Below are positions 44,218-55,009 of a stretch of DNA of 64,000 nucleotides, one piece after another. The DNA is from Haematobia irritans (lineage: Eukaryota; Arthropoda; Insecta; Diptera; Muscidae), in contig NC_134400.1 of NCBI RefSeq assembly GCF_050003625.1, forward strand, positions 63,426,241 through 63,490,240, in the 5' to 3' direction. Below the pieces are notes generated by a model that saw nothing but the letters and a program-made list of their open reading frames with translations, was not told the origin of the DNA and did not search any database. The translations under genes and the position numbers were made by a program. Positions within the stretch are counted from its first letter, which is position 1. The number at the start of each line of letters is the position of its first letter.

Positions 44218-45990
44218 ATTTATTTATTTTTTTACAGTAATACAAAAGCCTTATAAGGCCAAAAATCCGTATTATATAGCATTTACAATCCCAAGTAGAG
44301 CTTACATCTAATAAATTGTAGTGTATATAATTAGTAAAATAAAATAAATATTATTATTGATTATGGTTGATTGGCTCCCCAGCCATTAACAAATTATCCA
44401 TTCAAATAGTATAACAGCCCGCAGTTAGCAATATGATAAAGGTAAAGAAGGGGGAATTGAATCATTGGCGAATGCGTAAGAAAAGAAAACATTATAGCTA
44501 AACAAGTCATACTTTTGTTTCAATCAACAGTAGAGAAGTAGTTCTTAAATTTAAGACGGAACGCATTATTAGAATGAGAGAAGACACGAAGCTCTATAGG
44601 TAAAAAGTTCCAGCTTCTTACAACACGGACCGTGAAAGATCTCTCATATGCAGATCTAAGATTCCTAGTAGAGTGGGAAAACCCGAACAAATTAAATAAA
44701 GGTACAGGTATCTGATGTTTGATAATCTTAAAAAATGACCAAATAAGCCTGAGATCATATAACGATCAAATGACAACCCCAAAAATCGCTTAACAAATGC
44801 GGAGACATGCTCCCGAAGACGAGCATTATATACAAACTTTACAATAGAATTCGTAACCCGTTTTAATGTCTGTAAATTGTGCTCAAAGGTGCCTGATTCA
44901 CCTCCAAACCATATAAAATTTGCGCCAATAAAATCGATTTAGCAAAGTTGAATCTGACCCAAAAAGGAAAAATATATTTGTCGAATACAACCTGCGCAGG
45001 GTTCCATTAATTCGAGATTGAATCCAGTCAATGTGGTGTCCAACATTAAGATATCGGTCAATATTTCAAAATATATTTCAGTCGATCTACTACATCTGCT
45101 CTGGAATTTCTGGAATATATATGCACATCAAAATCAAGAGCCCCGAATACAATTGATTTAGTCTTAAGATTGTTATAGTTAGACAATTTTGGTCAGCCCG
45201 ACTGAAAATAAGTTGATCTTTGATTCGAAGGTCATGCCAAAATAAGGATCTGAATTAATCAGAAAGAAGACGTCATCTGCATACAAGAAGGTAGTACATA
45301 AATGCCGCTCACAGCATACAGAAAGATCATCCACGTACATAATAAAAAGAAGAGGGCCTAAAATAGAACCATGAGGTACCCCTGACGTCAATTCCCAGAT
45401 TTACTCCCATTAAATTCCACAAACTGTCTCTTGTCATTTATGAAAAAAAAAAATTGCACGCCGAAGTAGAAAACTGAAATTCAATCCCTAACTTTCGGAT
45501 CATCGTCTCATAACAAATCGAGTGAAACGCCTTGGTCAGATTAAGGCCTACAAGAGCAGAGTTCATAATTAATGTCTTTCCTAATGGTATCCGTAATGGA
45601 GCAAGAGAGACGTGGTGCTATGATGAGAACAGAAAGCATATTGGGAGTAGAAAATCTTGGCTTTAGTATGTGGCAAAGCTGATCTTTCAGTATATGTTCA
45701 AAAACTTTCGATAGAACAGGTAGAAGAGAAATTGGTCTCAGGACCATGAATATATGTAGATTTGGGTATGGGTACAACACGGGCAGTTTTCCACAAGGAT
45801 GGAAACACCGAAGTTGGCAAGATGGTGTTAAATAAATCCAATATTAGATTAGATGTATATGGAAATATTCGCTTAAGAAATTAAATAGAAAATTTATCAA
45901 CACCAACTGATTTTAAATTGATTTTGCCAATTGCGATCGCAATATTTGTGCCAGTAACACAAGCAAATGAGAAAGAATTATCGAAATCTA
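44218..45990 (-). pseudogene. LINE-E RT remnant (Jockey/CR1-like)
   Basis: Minus strand: VLRPISLLPVLSKVFEHILKDQ, GVPHGSILGPLLFIMYVDDL and LCTTFLYADDVFFLINSD (RT blocks, active site YADD), then a decayed C-terminus and a 3' end GCTTTTGTATTACTGTAAAA followed by AAATAAATAAAT-type repeats at about 44218-44240. Many frame breaks; no endonuclease seen. Confidence 0.75.
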
Positions 45991-45995
45991 GCAGT

Positions 45996-46040
45996 AAATG
46001 GATGCTGCAACCATGTCCAAACATGGTTTTTCTGTGCGTG
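45996..46040 (+). repeat. Fragment of inverted-repeat element A
   Basis: ATGGATGCTGCAACCATGTCC through TTTTTCTGTGCGTG, the A-arm end found at 27678-27721. It abuts the truncated Gypsy LTR. Confidence 0.6.
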
Positions 46041-46114
46041 CATAAATCAATTTATCGTACTAAATTGAATTATCGATAACTACATAAACTAAAAATCGTA
46101 CCCAATATATTACA
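46041..46114 (-). repeat. Gypsy 3' LTR remnant and polypurine tract
   Basis: The last 74 bp match the 5' LTR at 53437-53510 (ATCAATTTATCGTACTAAAT, AATCGTACCCAATATAT). Next to it (46115-46126) is TTACTCCCCCTT, on the element strand AAGGGGGAGTAA, a good polypurine tract. The outer part of the LTR is lost. Confidence 0.75.
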
Positions 46115-46814
46115 TTACTCCCCCTTAAAAAATAAAAGCTAAGAAGGAGATGAATTTCAAAAAATAGAAATTAATGAAAATATATACAATAAAATACATC
46201 AACGAAATTCATCTGGTGAATAACGAGATACTTCTCTTCTTATCCTGTTACTTCATCTAAGACCTGGAATTTGACTTGTAGTTGGAGTTTCGACATCAGG
46301 TTGTGTTGATTGCTGTTGTGTTGGTACATCAGAAATATTTGGTGGAATTGCAATAGGCTGTTTAATAGAAGTTGAGGTTGGAACATCATTGAATTCTGGC
46401 TGTATTTATATCGAAATCTCTTGCTTTTGATCTGATGGAAACGAATAATGATGATTGTTGCTTAACTGTATAGGATGATGATAATCAGAATTTCTTGGCT
46501 TCATCTGATTTACGTGACGTCTACATTCTCCCATTTCGGTGTCCAAAACGAATAACATTTTCCTAAGTTGTTGCTTGACAGTTCCTGCAATCCATTTAAG
46601 CCATTTGTAATAGCGAATAAAAACGGGTTGGTTGATCTCGTATTTGGCATTTGATTCTTCGTAATAAGAATGGTTCATAGTAGATTCCAATAATTGTAAC
46701 CAATTTGTTTTGACAGGTCTGCCTCGCATTAGTTTTGCAGGAGACTTTCCTTCTTCATTGGGCATAAAACGATAAGTTGATAAGTATTTGAATACTGCTT
46801 GTATGGCTGATATG
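46115..46814 (-). pseudogene. Gypsy integrase C-terminus and 3' untranslated region
   Basis: Minus strand: ISAIQAVFKYLSTYRFMPN, GKSPAKLMRGRPVKTNW, YKWLKWIAGTVKQQLRKMLF, GECRRHVNQMK. The TYR..P...GKSPAELL motif and the chromodomain-like tail mark the end of a Gypsy integrase. Cut at 46815 by T3; the core resumes at 49571. Confidence 0.82.
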
Positions 46815-47127
46815 TTCACCCTCAAAAAAAATCGCTTCTTTAACATATGTTCCAAACATATTTTGCAGGAAGCACATATATTATTGCATACTGCCGAAAC
46901 ATTAATATGTTTGTTTTATGTGAACATATTATATGTTTGGAAGCATTTTGAGCCAAAAATATTATATGCTTGGAAGAATTTTTCCCAAACACGATTGTGC
47001 TCATTCCCTAACATACTCGTAATTTTCACTTCCACGAAATTTTTTAGTTATTGGAACCTTTCTCTGTAATACAAATAATGTTGAAGAAATTATTCACTTT
47101 TATAAATTTTTTAAATTTTACCTTTCG

Positions 47128-47200
47128 CCTGCACGGAGAATCGAACCGAGGACCATACAGTTTGTAAGCCAACACACTATCCACTGGGCTACGTAGCTGT
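47128..47200 (-). repeat. tRNA-like sequence B of T3
   Basis: The complement of GAATCGAACCGAGGACC (B box) and CACTATCCACTGGGCTACGT (A box); pair of 16938-17012. Confidence 0.7.
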
Positions 47201-47308
47201 TATAGTCACCAGTAGATAATTATCGTTTTAAGTTACATTTATATAGCATAGTTTGCAGCGCCCACGAGCCCATGCAAACATAACATTATTTAACAGAAAC
47301 ATACATTT

Positions 47309-47383
47309 GTTTGCCACGTGGAGCAGTGGTTAGCATGTCTGCCTTGCATGCAAAGGGTCGTGGGTTCAATCCCTGCTCCGACC
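47309..47383 (+). repeat. tRNA-like sequence A of T3
   Basis: GCCACGTGGAGCAGTGGTTA and GGGTTCAATCCC, followed directly by a T run that could act as a Pol III terminator. Confidence 0.72.
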
Positions 47384-47386
47384 GAA

Positions 47387-47429
<43 letters not shown>

Positions 47430-47443
47430 CATTTATATTTATA

Positions 47444-48378
47444 AAGGGTGATTTGTTAAGAGCTTGATAACTTTTTTTTAAAAAAAAAACGCATAAAATT
47501 TGCAAAATCTCATCGGTTCTTTATTTGAAACGTTAGATTGGTCCATGACATTTACTTTTTGAAGATAATTTCATTTAAATGTTGACCGCGGCTGCGTCTT
47601 AGGTGGTCCATTCGGAAAGTCCAATTTTGGGCAACTTTTTCGAGCATTTCGGCCGGAATAGCCCGAATTTCTTCGGAAATGTTGTCTTCCAAAGCTGGAA
47701 TAGTTGCTGGCTTATTTCTGTAGACTTTAGACTTGACGTAGCCCCACAAAAAATAGTCTAAAGGCGTCAAATCGCATGATCTTGGTGGCCAACTTACCGG
47801 TCCATTTCTTGAGATGAATTGTTCTCCGAAGTTTTCCCTCAGAATGGCCATAGAATCGCGAGCTGTGTGGCATGTAGCGCCATCTTGTTGAAACCACATG
47901 TCAACCAAGTTCAGTTCTTCCATTTTTGGCAACAAAAAGTTTGTTAGCATCGAACGATAGCGATCGCCATTCACCGTAACGTTGCGTCCAACAGCATCTT
48001 TGAAAAAATACGGTCCAATGATTCCACCAGCGTACAAACCACACCAAACAGTGCATTTTTCGGGATGCATGGGCAGTTCTTGAACGGCTTCTGGTTGCTC
48101 TTCACTCCAAATGCGGCAATTTTGCTTATTTACGTAGCCATTCAACCAGAAATGAGCCTCATCGCTGAACAAAATTTGTCGATAAAAAAGCGGATTTTCT
48201 GCCAACTTTTCTAGGGCCCATTCACTGAAAATTCGACGTTGTGGCTCGTTAGTAAGTCTATTCATGATGAAATGTCAAAGCATACTGAGCATCTTTCTCT
48301 TTGACACCATGTCTGAAATCCCACGTGATCTGTCAAATACTAATGTATCAAAATCCTAACCTCAAAAGAATCACCCTT
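47444..48378 (-). mobile_element. Tc1/mariner-related element, transposase lacking its N-terminus
   Basis: 935 bp with TA flanks (47442-47443, 48379-48380) and TIRs starting AAGGGTGATT. The minus ORF 47552-48265 (237 residues) has FSDEAHFWLNG (first Asp), WFQQDGATCHTA (second Asp) and SWPPRSCDLTPLDYFLWGYV (third Asp, 36 residues between by my count), then a C-terminal tail. The N-terminal DNA-binding helices are absent: only about 110 bp lie between the ORF Met and the TIR. The catalytic core frame is intact, so it is a recent internal-deletion derivative. Confidence 0.88.
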
Positions 48379-49570
48379 TACTATATTAATTTTTTTTAAA
48401 TGAAACTTCGAAATGTGTGTTATTAAAGATTTATAGTCAGTAACAGTGCTTGATATAAACGAAATTGACTGATTTTTGGATAAAATATTATTTTTTATTG
48501 CAAAAATAACAATCTTGTAATAAAAAACTGTTTTTGTACAAAACTTTAAAAATTGGGAGGAATTCAAAAACTAACAAAAGAAGAACGTGGAGTTGAGTAT
48601 AAACATACATACATAATTTTATAATATAAACATAAATTTATTTAGGAGTGAACAGTTTTTTACTAGCATTTAACACCATCGCTCTAAAATTCCTTTTATT
48701 TTTCTTTAATAATTCATTTTAAAGAAAATAAACTTTTTAAATTGTTTTAGCTGTAAAACTCGAACTTAATTCCCGCTTTTATATTTGATGGTGTCCGTCA
48801 ACTCCTCGTGGACTACTTTTTAATAAAGAGGAACTAAAGTTTGTTTTTTTACATTTTACTGTGTAATTTTTCACTATTTCCTCCTTATTTCATTTTACTG
48901 TCCCAACTCTAAAAAGAGTATAGTGCCCTTTCGTTATTTTTATGAAGACCCCTGATTTCGTTTAACGAACCAAGAAAAAAATTGTGCCCATAATGCCAAA
49001 ATGATAAACAAAACACATGTCCACACATACATAAAATGCTGCTCTCAAGGCGAAAACATAAGCAGTTTGTTTTTTCAAATGTCTATTCTCTTGGTTCAGA
49101 ATGTATATTCTCTTTATTCAAATTAAATAATATTTAGACTTAAACATATCAAATTTTTGGCCTTATCATAAAACAGTTTTCCGAAACAACATACAAGCGG
49201 TTTCACAGAAATTGTTCTCTTTTGACTCTTTTGCTGTGTTATATTGATATCTTTCGTCAACTCTCCCGGTTTCCATCTTTATTTCTCTCTATACTCTCTC
49301 TGTCGCTTTGAATAAAATATCACAACATATGTATGTTTAGTCGAAATTTGTAAATTTATATATGTTTGTATTCACACATATGATTTTTATGAAACATTGA
49401 TGCCCCAAACATAATATATTCTAACATATTAACATAGATGTCCCAACCATTTAGTGTTAGTTTAGGAACATTACATGTTCGCACTTAAATATATTGTGGT
49501 TTAAAATCGTGCCCGAAACACATTTTGTTTATATCGGAACATATGAAAAACATATTTTTCTAACAGTGTT

Positions 49571-50147
49571 GTCATTCATGTTTTTACGAACAGCTGTTTT
49601 GAAACTTCTAACAAATCTTTCAGCTAACCCATTGGAAGCTGGATGAAACGGTGTTGTTGTAATATGTTGTGTTCCAAGAGTTGCACAAAACTTTTTGAAT
49701 TCAGCCGACGAAAACTGAGGACCGTTGTCACTAAAGATGCTGTCTGCAATTCCCTCAATTAAAAAAATTTATGGTAATGCTGATATGGTGTCCTTTGCTG
49801 TTGTACTTGACACCGTATAGAAATTGTGAAAATGCGTCAACAATTATGAGCCACATTGAATTAAATATCGGCCCAGCGAAATCGATATGTATACGTTGCC
49901 AAGGTTTAGTTGCGTTTGGCCAACTTTGATAAATCTTATGAGGAGATTGATTTTCTATTTTACAAGTATCACATTTAGAAGCGATAAGTTCAATGTCTTT
50001 ATCTATGTTTTCCCACCATATGTTTTGTCTGGCTAACTGCTTCATTTTTACTACACCCCAATGTCCCTGGTGTAATAATTGTAATGCTTGGCTCTTCAAG
50101 GCGTTTGGTATAATTACTCGGACATAATCGGTTTGAAAACAAAGCAT
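49571..50147 (-). pseudogene. Gypsy integrase zinc domain and core
   Basis: Minus strand: LLHQGHWGVVKMKQLARQNIWW with CDTC (HHCC zinc finger), WPNATKPWQRIHIDFAGP (first Asp), LIIVDAFSQFLYGVKYN. The frame ends near 49755; beyond, with shifts, FSDNGPQF-like and FCATLGTQHI.TTPF sequence (about 49655-49745) carries the second Asp region. Interrupted at 49570 by T3. Confidence 0.82.
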
Positions 50148-50161
50148 ATCATTTTGAATTG

Positions 50162-51714
50162 TTAATGAATGTCTTCTGTCGAAAAAAAAAATTTAATATG
50201 TTGATTGTGGCACTTTAATTGATCAGGCGAACCTTTCTCCACATAGTTACGTACTAGGCTTAAAATTTTGTCCTGTTTAGCAAACTTACGAATTTGATTT
50301 GGATTGATTGGAAAATCATCGAAGATAATGTTGTAGAACGCTTCTTCTTGCTCAAATTTGTGATCAACTCCAGATGGAAGGCGCGATAGTGCGTCGGCAT
50401 TACCATATTCAGTCACTAAAGGCTTGTGGTCAGTTATCAAACAAATTTTCTTCCATAGAGATATTGATGAAAAATGTTTATCTCCAAACACAATAGCAAG
50501 TCCTTCCTTCTCTATTTGGCTATACTTTATTTGATGTTGATCCAATGTTTTAGAAGCAAATGCGATAGGCTTTTCAGTGCCATCCGGATATACGTGAGAA
50601 ATTACAGCACCAATACCGAAAGGTGATGCATCTGTTGCAAGATGCAACAGTAATTCATCTTGAAAATGTGCGAGTTGTGCTGCATTAATAATATGTTGTT
50701 TAAGTTCTTCAAAAGCTTGCTGTTGGGAAGCACTCAATTTGAATTTGGTATTCTTTTTGCGAAGATTGTTGATTGGAGCGGCGATAATCGAAAAATTTTG
50801 GTACGAAGCTATGGTAATAGTTAGCTTTACCCATAAACGCTTCCAATTGTTTAATGTCTGTAGGAGGTTTCATATTTTTCACGGCTGCAACCCCTGACTC
50901 GTCTGGCAGAATTCCTCCTGCACTTTGTTGACCAAGATTGTAATTTTTTTTTTGTAAGAACTGAAATTTCCCCTTTTTGCACTTGATACCATTATTCTGA
51001 AGGATGTTAAGAATGTTCTCCAGTCTTGTAAAATGTTCAGCTAAAGTTGGAGCTGATATAATTATATCGTCAATATAATTAGCACATCCATCGATACCAT
51101 GAATAAGTTGTTCAATATATTTTTGAAAAATAGCTGGAGCGCTAGCGATGCAGTAGGGAAGTCATTGATATTGGAGTAGTCCAAGCGGCGTGTTGATTAC
51201 CATAATATTTTTGGATTCTTCATCCCGTTCCATTTGAAGATAAGCATCTTTCAGGTCAATCGTCGAAAAGAATTTGCCATCGCGTATTTTATGTAATAAA
51301 ATTTCTCGAGTTGGTAATGGATATTGTTCAATTTCGATCTGTTGAGTAATGGCTACCTTGAAGTCACCACAAATTCAAATTGCATTATTTGGCTTTTTTG
51401 CTAAAACAATGGGTGATGCCATGCCCACTGGCTGAATTTAATTGGTTTTAATATTTGTAAATTTACAAGTCTGTCCATTTCTTCATTTGAGCAAATGGTA
51501 TTTGTTTGCTACGAAAAAAATGCTGTGCATCCGGCTTTAGTTTAATACTTGCTTTAAAGTTTTTATGGAAGCTAAGGCGGGCCTTGTATTTAAGGCATAG
51601 TTCTTCTATTTTTTGTTTGCATGATTCATTAATTGTGTTCACTTTTTGAATTTTAAAACCGAATTCATCAAATAAATTAATTCCAAAAAGTTTTTCACCC
51701 AGTTCTGTGTTCAC
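50162..51714 (-). pseudogene. Gypsy RT and RNase H, multiply broken
   Basis: Minus strand: an upstream segment (51463-51714) with KARLSFHKNFKASIKLKPDA and RSKQIPFA (RT entry); decayed RT at 50760-51450 with LLHKIRDGKFFSTIDLKDAY-like and YIDDIIISAPT-like readings; then an RNase H frame (50162-50737) with HLATDASPFGIGAVISH, KPIAFASKTLDQHQIKYSQIEKEGLAIVFG and LITDHKPL. This is Gypsy pol order; frame breaks prevent a continuous product. Confidence 0.8.
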
Positions 51715-53227
51715 TTCCTTTTCTTTATTTCAACATTTGACGTTTGTAATTAGTTCACCAAGGATGGGTATTATCTTTTTCCCGAATCCATATAAAATTC
51801 GTTTAGTTTTCACTAATTTTGGTTTTTTCAACAATTTATAGGTTTTCAAATTAATTAATGATATTGATGCACCTGAATCCCAAATTTACCATAAATTTGC
51901 AGATTAATGTAAGCTTTCGAATTATTGTTTAATATTGAACCGGTTACGTCAAAAATATTTTCAACATTATCAACGTTATGATGTTGTTTACCACTGTGTC
52001 TTATTGACTTGTTGTTATATACTTTGTTATTATTTAATTTTGCAGACATGGTGCTATGTGTCCAATTTTACCGCACTTATTACACACACTATTCTTGTAT
52101 TTACATTGTTCCCTTGTGTGAGATTGAAAACATCCCGAACACGACTTTAATTTGTTTTTATATAGATTTTTTTCTTTTGTATTTTTCCCGATCGCTTTTA
52201 TGTTAAGTTTGTTTTCATTATTGCTTTTAATTGATGCCACTGTTTTTGTTGGTGCTTCATACCAAAGATTATAGAAGAGGAAGATGGGAGATTGGTTTCT
52301 GAGCACATCAAACCATTTACCACATTGGTTTAATACTCGAACCAAACGCGTATACGCCAAGTATTGACATAGCATTAAAATGCAAATAAAAATAAATTAA
52401 GAGCACGAAATAAATTTCCATAAAGGGGAAAATGTAATTTTTTTGTTGTTGCCTAAAATGTAACATTGTTTCATTAAGAAAATTAAGTTTTTCATTTAAA
52501 AACTAAAAACGAAAAACAAATAAAAAAATTGCATGGTAAATACAACATTTGGTATGACGCAAGCCAATTTCCTATCTTCCTCAAGTTGATTGTCTTTGCT
52601 TCATACGACTCTGCTATAAGCAAAACATCTTCCAGCGATGCTTGCTGCTTGTGTAACGCTGCTGCGCGAACTGCATCATGAGGAGTATGAACAATAATTT
52701 GGTCGCGTATCATGTCGTCGACATAACTTGAAGAACATGTATCGGAGTTGCAAACGAACACACACTCACGAGCAAGACCACGAAGATCTGCAACCCATTC
52801 TTTATAGGTTTGACCACATTTCATTTCGCTTTTAAAAAATTCATACCTAGCTGCAACAATATTATGCGAGTCTTTGAAATGCTCCGTTAATTTTGCCGTT
52901 AGATCGCGAAATGTTTTGTCTTCTAAGTTGGAAGAACCAAATAAGTTTTTTAGCAAATCATATAACTCTGGTCCTATCCACGACAGAAAAAAATGATTTT
53001 TGTTTCATAGGTTGTGAAACAGAATATGCTGCAAAATGTTGATTTAATTGCTCCAAATATGAGTCCCACGATTGGTTGTCTTTGATGAATGCGTGAAAAG
53101 CCGGCACCAGTTGATGGCTACCGCTGCTAGTAGTGTCAGTTGAAAGTTTTTCCAACATTGCTTGCATCCACTGTTGTTGTTGTGTCAGTAAATTTGTAGC
53201 AAATTCCTGTTGTTGCTGTAGAAGCAC
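51715..53227 (-). pseudogene. Gypsy gag and zinc knuckles, split by a P-like MITE
   Basis: From 53227: a Gln-rich start (LLQQQQEFATNLLTQQQQW); a gag core after a frame change near 52957 (LTEHFKDSHNIVAARYEFFK, YKEWVADLRGLARECVF, MIRDQIIVHT); the P-like MITE at 52263-52598; then CSGCFQSHTREQCKYKNSVC and CNKCGKIGHIAPC (CCHC) ending near 52034; then a protease-like, decayed stretch. The gag frame is open across the MITE's empty site. Confidence 0.8.
52263..52598 (-). mobile_element. P-like MITE copy 2, TSD CTTCATAC
   Basis: 336 bp, CAAAGATTATAGAAGAGG to GTTGATTGTCTTTG on the + strand; flanks CTTCATAC at 52255-52262 and 52599-52606. An inverted relative of 38888-39242 along its whole length. Confidence 0.9.
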
Positions 53228-53349
53228 GGGAATATTAATATTATTGTCATCGACCGGCAGTATGAATTTTAGAACGGTTGTTCGTCACTTATACAAATTA
53301 CTACCACACACGCACGAAAAAAATACTTTTCTTTTATCTCGTCGCCAAC

Positions 53350-53510
53350 TGTTATGTTTGAGTCATTGAAACGCACGCATAGAGAGCTATTGTGAGACTG
53401 TTTTATTCAAAGTAGTTAGAGATGGCTTAAGGCTAACATGAATCAATTTATCGTACTAAATTGAATTATCGATAACTACATAAACTAAAAATCGTACCCA
53501 ATATATAACA
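53350..53510 (-). repeat. Gypsy 5' LTR
   Basis: 161 bp from TGTTATGTTTGAG to CCAATATATAACA, with TGTTAT/ATAACA terminal inverted repeats. On the element strand it is followed by GTTGGCGACGAGA, a primer-binding-type leader. Short for a Gypsy LTR. The 3' LTR remnant is at 46041-46114. Confidence 0.82.
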
Positions 53511-53511
53511 A

Positions 53512-54290
53512 GGTTGACTATCCGAGTGTATATTAATGCCAACATTTGTTGGAGCATTACTTTTCAGCCAATTCGCCACCTGCCTTATTGCTAACATTTC
53601 AGCCTGAAGAACACTACAGTGATTAGGTAATCGCAATTCGAAGTTCCAGGTCTTTAGAATATACTCCGAAACCCACATGTCCATCCAATGTGGAGTCATC
53701 AGTATAGAAATCTATATAACATTTATTCCCCGTGATCTGTGTGCACCAAACCTCACTGTTGAGTGTAATCTACTACGTGTGGCACATCTGGCATTATTTT
53801 GAGGACTGAACTGTGACCGTACGTTTTTCCGACTAAAGGCAATAGATGCAGCATGACATTAATGGAATATGTCCCTGTCTTACTAAATGCGCCTGAGATA
53901 CACAAGCACGCCTTACGCTGAACTTGATCTACACTACTTGGCTGCAGAAGTGCCGGCCACCAGAGCACAACGCCATATAGGATAATAGGTCCAACGACTG
54001 CAGTGTATAGCCAATGCACTATTTTTGGTTTTAGTCCCCACTTATTTCCTATTGTCTTTTTGCACGGGTACAAAGCTACCGCGACTTTTCTCGCTCTTTC
54101 TTCAATATTAAGCTTAATGTTCAGCTTCCTGTCCAAAATAACCCCAAAGTATTTGTCACACTCACCAAACGGAATTTCAATACCACCTAAGGAGATTGGC
54201 TTAACCGTGTGAATTTTGCGTTTTATTTCTGTCTTTGCAGGATTTACCGCAAGACCATTCTCTTTCACCCTTTTATCACTCATCCGGATG
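53512..54290 (-). pseudogene. LOA-3 LINE fragment: RT end and RNase H start
   Basis: Minus strand: SLGGIEIPFGECDKYFGVIL, YTAVVGPIILYGVVLWWPA, CLCISGAFSKTGT, then, after a deletion, RNase H pieces RLPNHCSVLQAEMLAIR and GINIHSDSQP. It ends exactly where the Gypsy LTR starts, so the Gypsy element inserted into, or was joined to, this LOA copy. Confidence 0.83.
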
Positions 54291-55009
54291 CCGGCTACAT
54301 TACAAAAATAAAATCAATTTAAGTTCTAAAGCCACAGAAATCACTTTTTTACTGAAAACACATTTTATTCCAAAAGAAATTCAATTGGCACAACGACATG
54401 GAACAAAAGGAAGAATATTGTATTGTAGAAAATTTTAATTGATAAGAGCTGATCAGCATGTACCGCGAAGGTTAGGTATAGACCGATAGTCTAAGCCTGG
54501 TAGTCTACTCAGTCCATTGTAAAGAATTTCTGTATTATTTTATTGCCGAGGCCCAACGGCGTCTCTTATAGCTGTGAAACTACTTACAGATCGTTTGAAA
54601 CACTCAGAAATATGGCTAGTATTACTGATAGAGTATAATTCTTTTTGGTGTTGTATCGAAACTGGGATTGAAGCCATTTGCAAGACGATTCGCATGCGTG
54701 TGACTACAGTCGCCCATTTCGGATATGTTGAAAAAGTCACATGGCGCAAGAAAGGTTGCATGATGCAAATGAGTCTAAAGTCGCACAAATGTAACACTGA
54801 CTGCGAATACGGGCATGAATTTGAGGCCATAAAATCCAACGGTTATGAGAGCCGTAGCTCGAATATTACAAAACAAAAGCATTTATCTACAAAGCCTCAT
54901 TTAAGACTGACTCCCTTATTTGATTATGAAAATAATGGCATAAAGCTGGCATAGTTGAGTCAAGTAAAAACCTCAGCTCTTAAATATGTGGAAGTGTCAA
55001 TAATTAGGA
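54291..55009. other. LINE-like 3' tail and unassigned sequence
   Basis: At about 54450-54530 the minus strand resembles the LOA 3' UTR (CAATGGACTGAGTAGACTACC, TATACCTAACC). Two opposed frames at 54540-54954 (about 100-126 codons) have no motif I recognise and are left uncalled. Confidence 0.35.

Larger units (their letters stand above)
46817..49568 (-). mobile_element. T3: tRNA-carrying element, inverted, hosting a mariner-like element
   Basis: CACCCTCAAAAAAAATCGC to CATATTTTTCTAACAGTG. Flanked by TT on both sides (46815-46816, 49569-49570). About 1.8 kb without the insertion at 47444-48378. Same tRNA pair and subterminal words as T1 and T2. A 33-nt T run follows tRNA-like sequence A. It sits inside Gypsy integrase. 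Confidence 0.87.

Noticed and set aside
54540..54954. Opposed 100- and 126-codon frames as a host exon
   Set aside because: No domain, no splice context, and next to LINE tail sequence.
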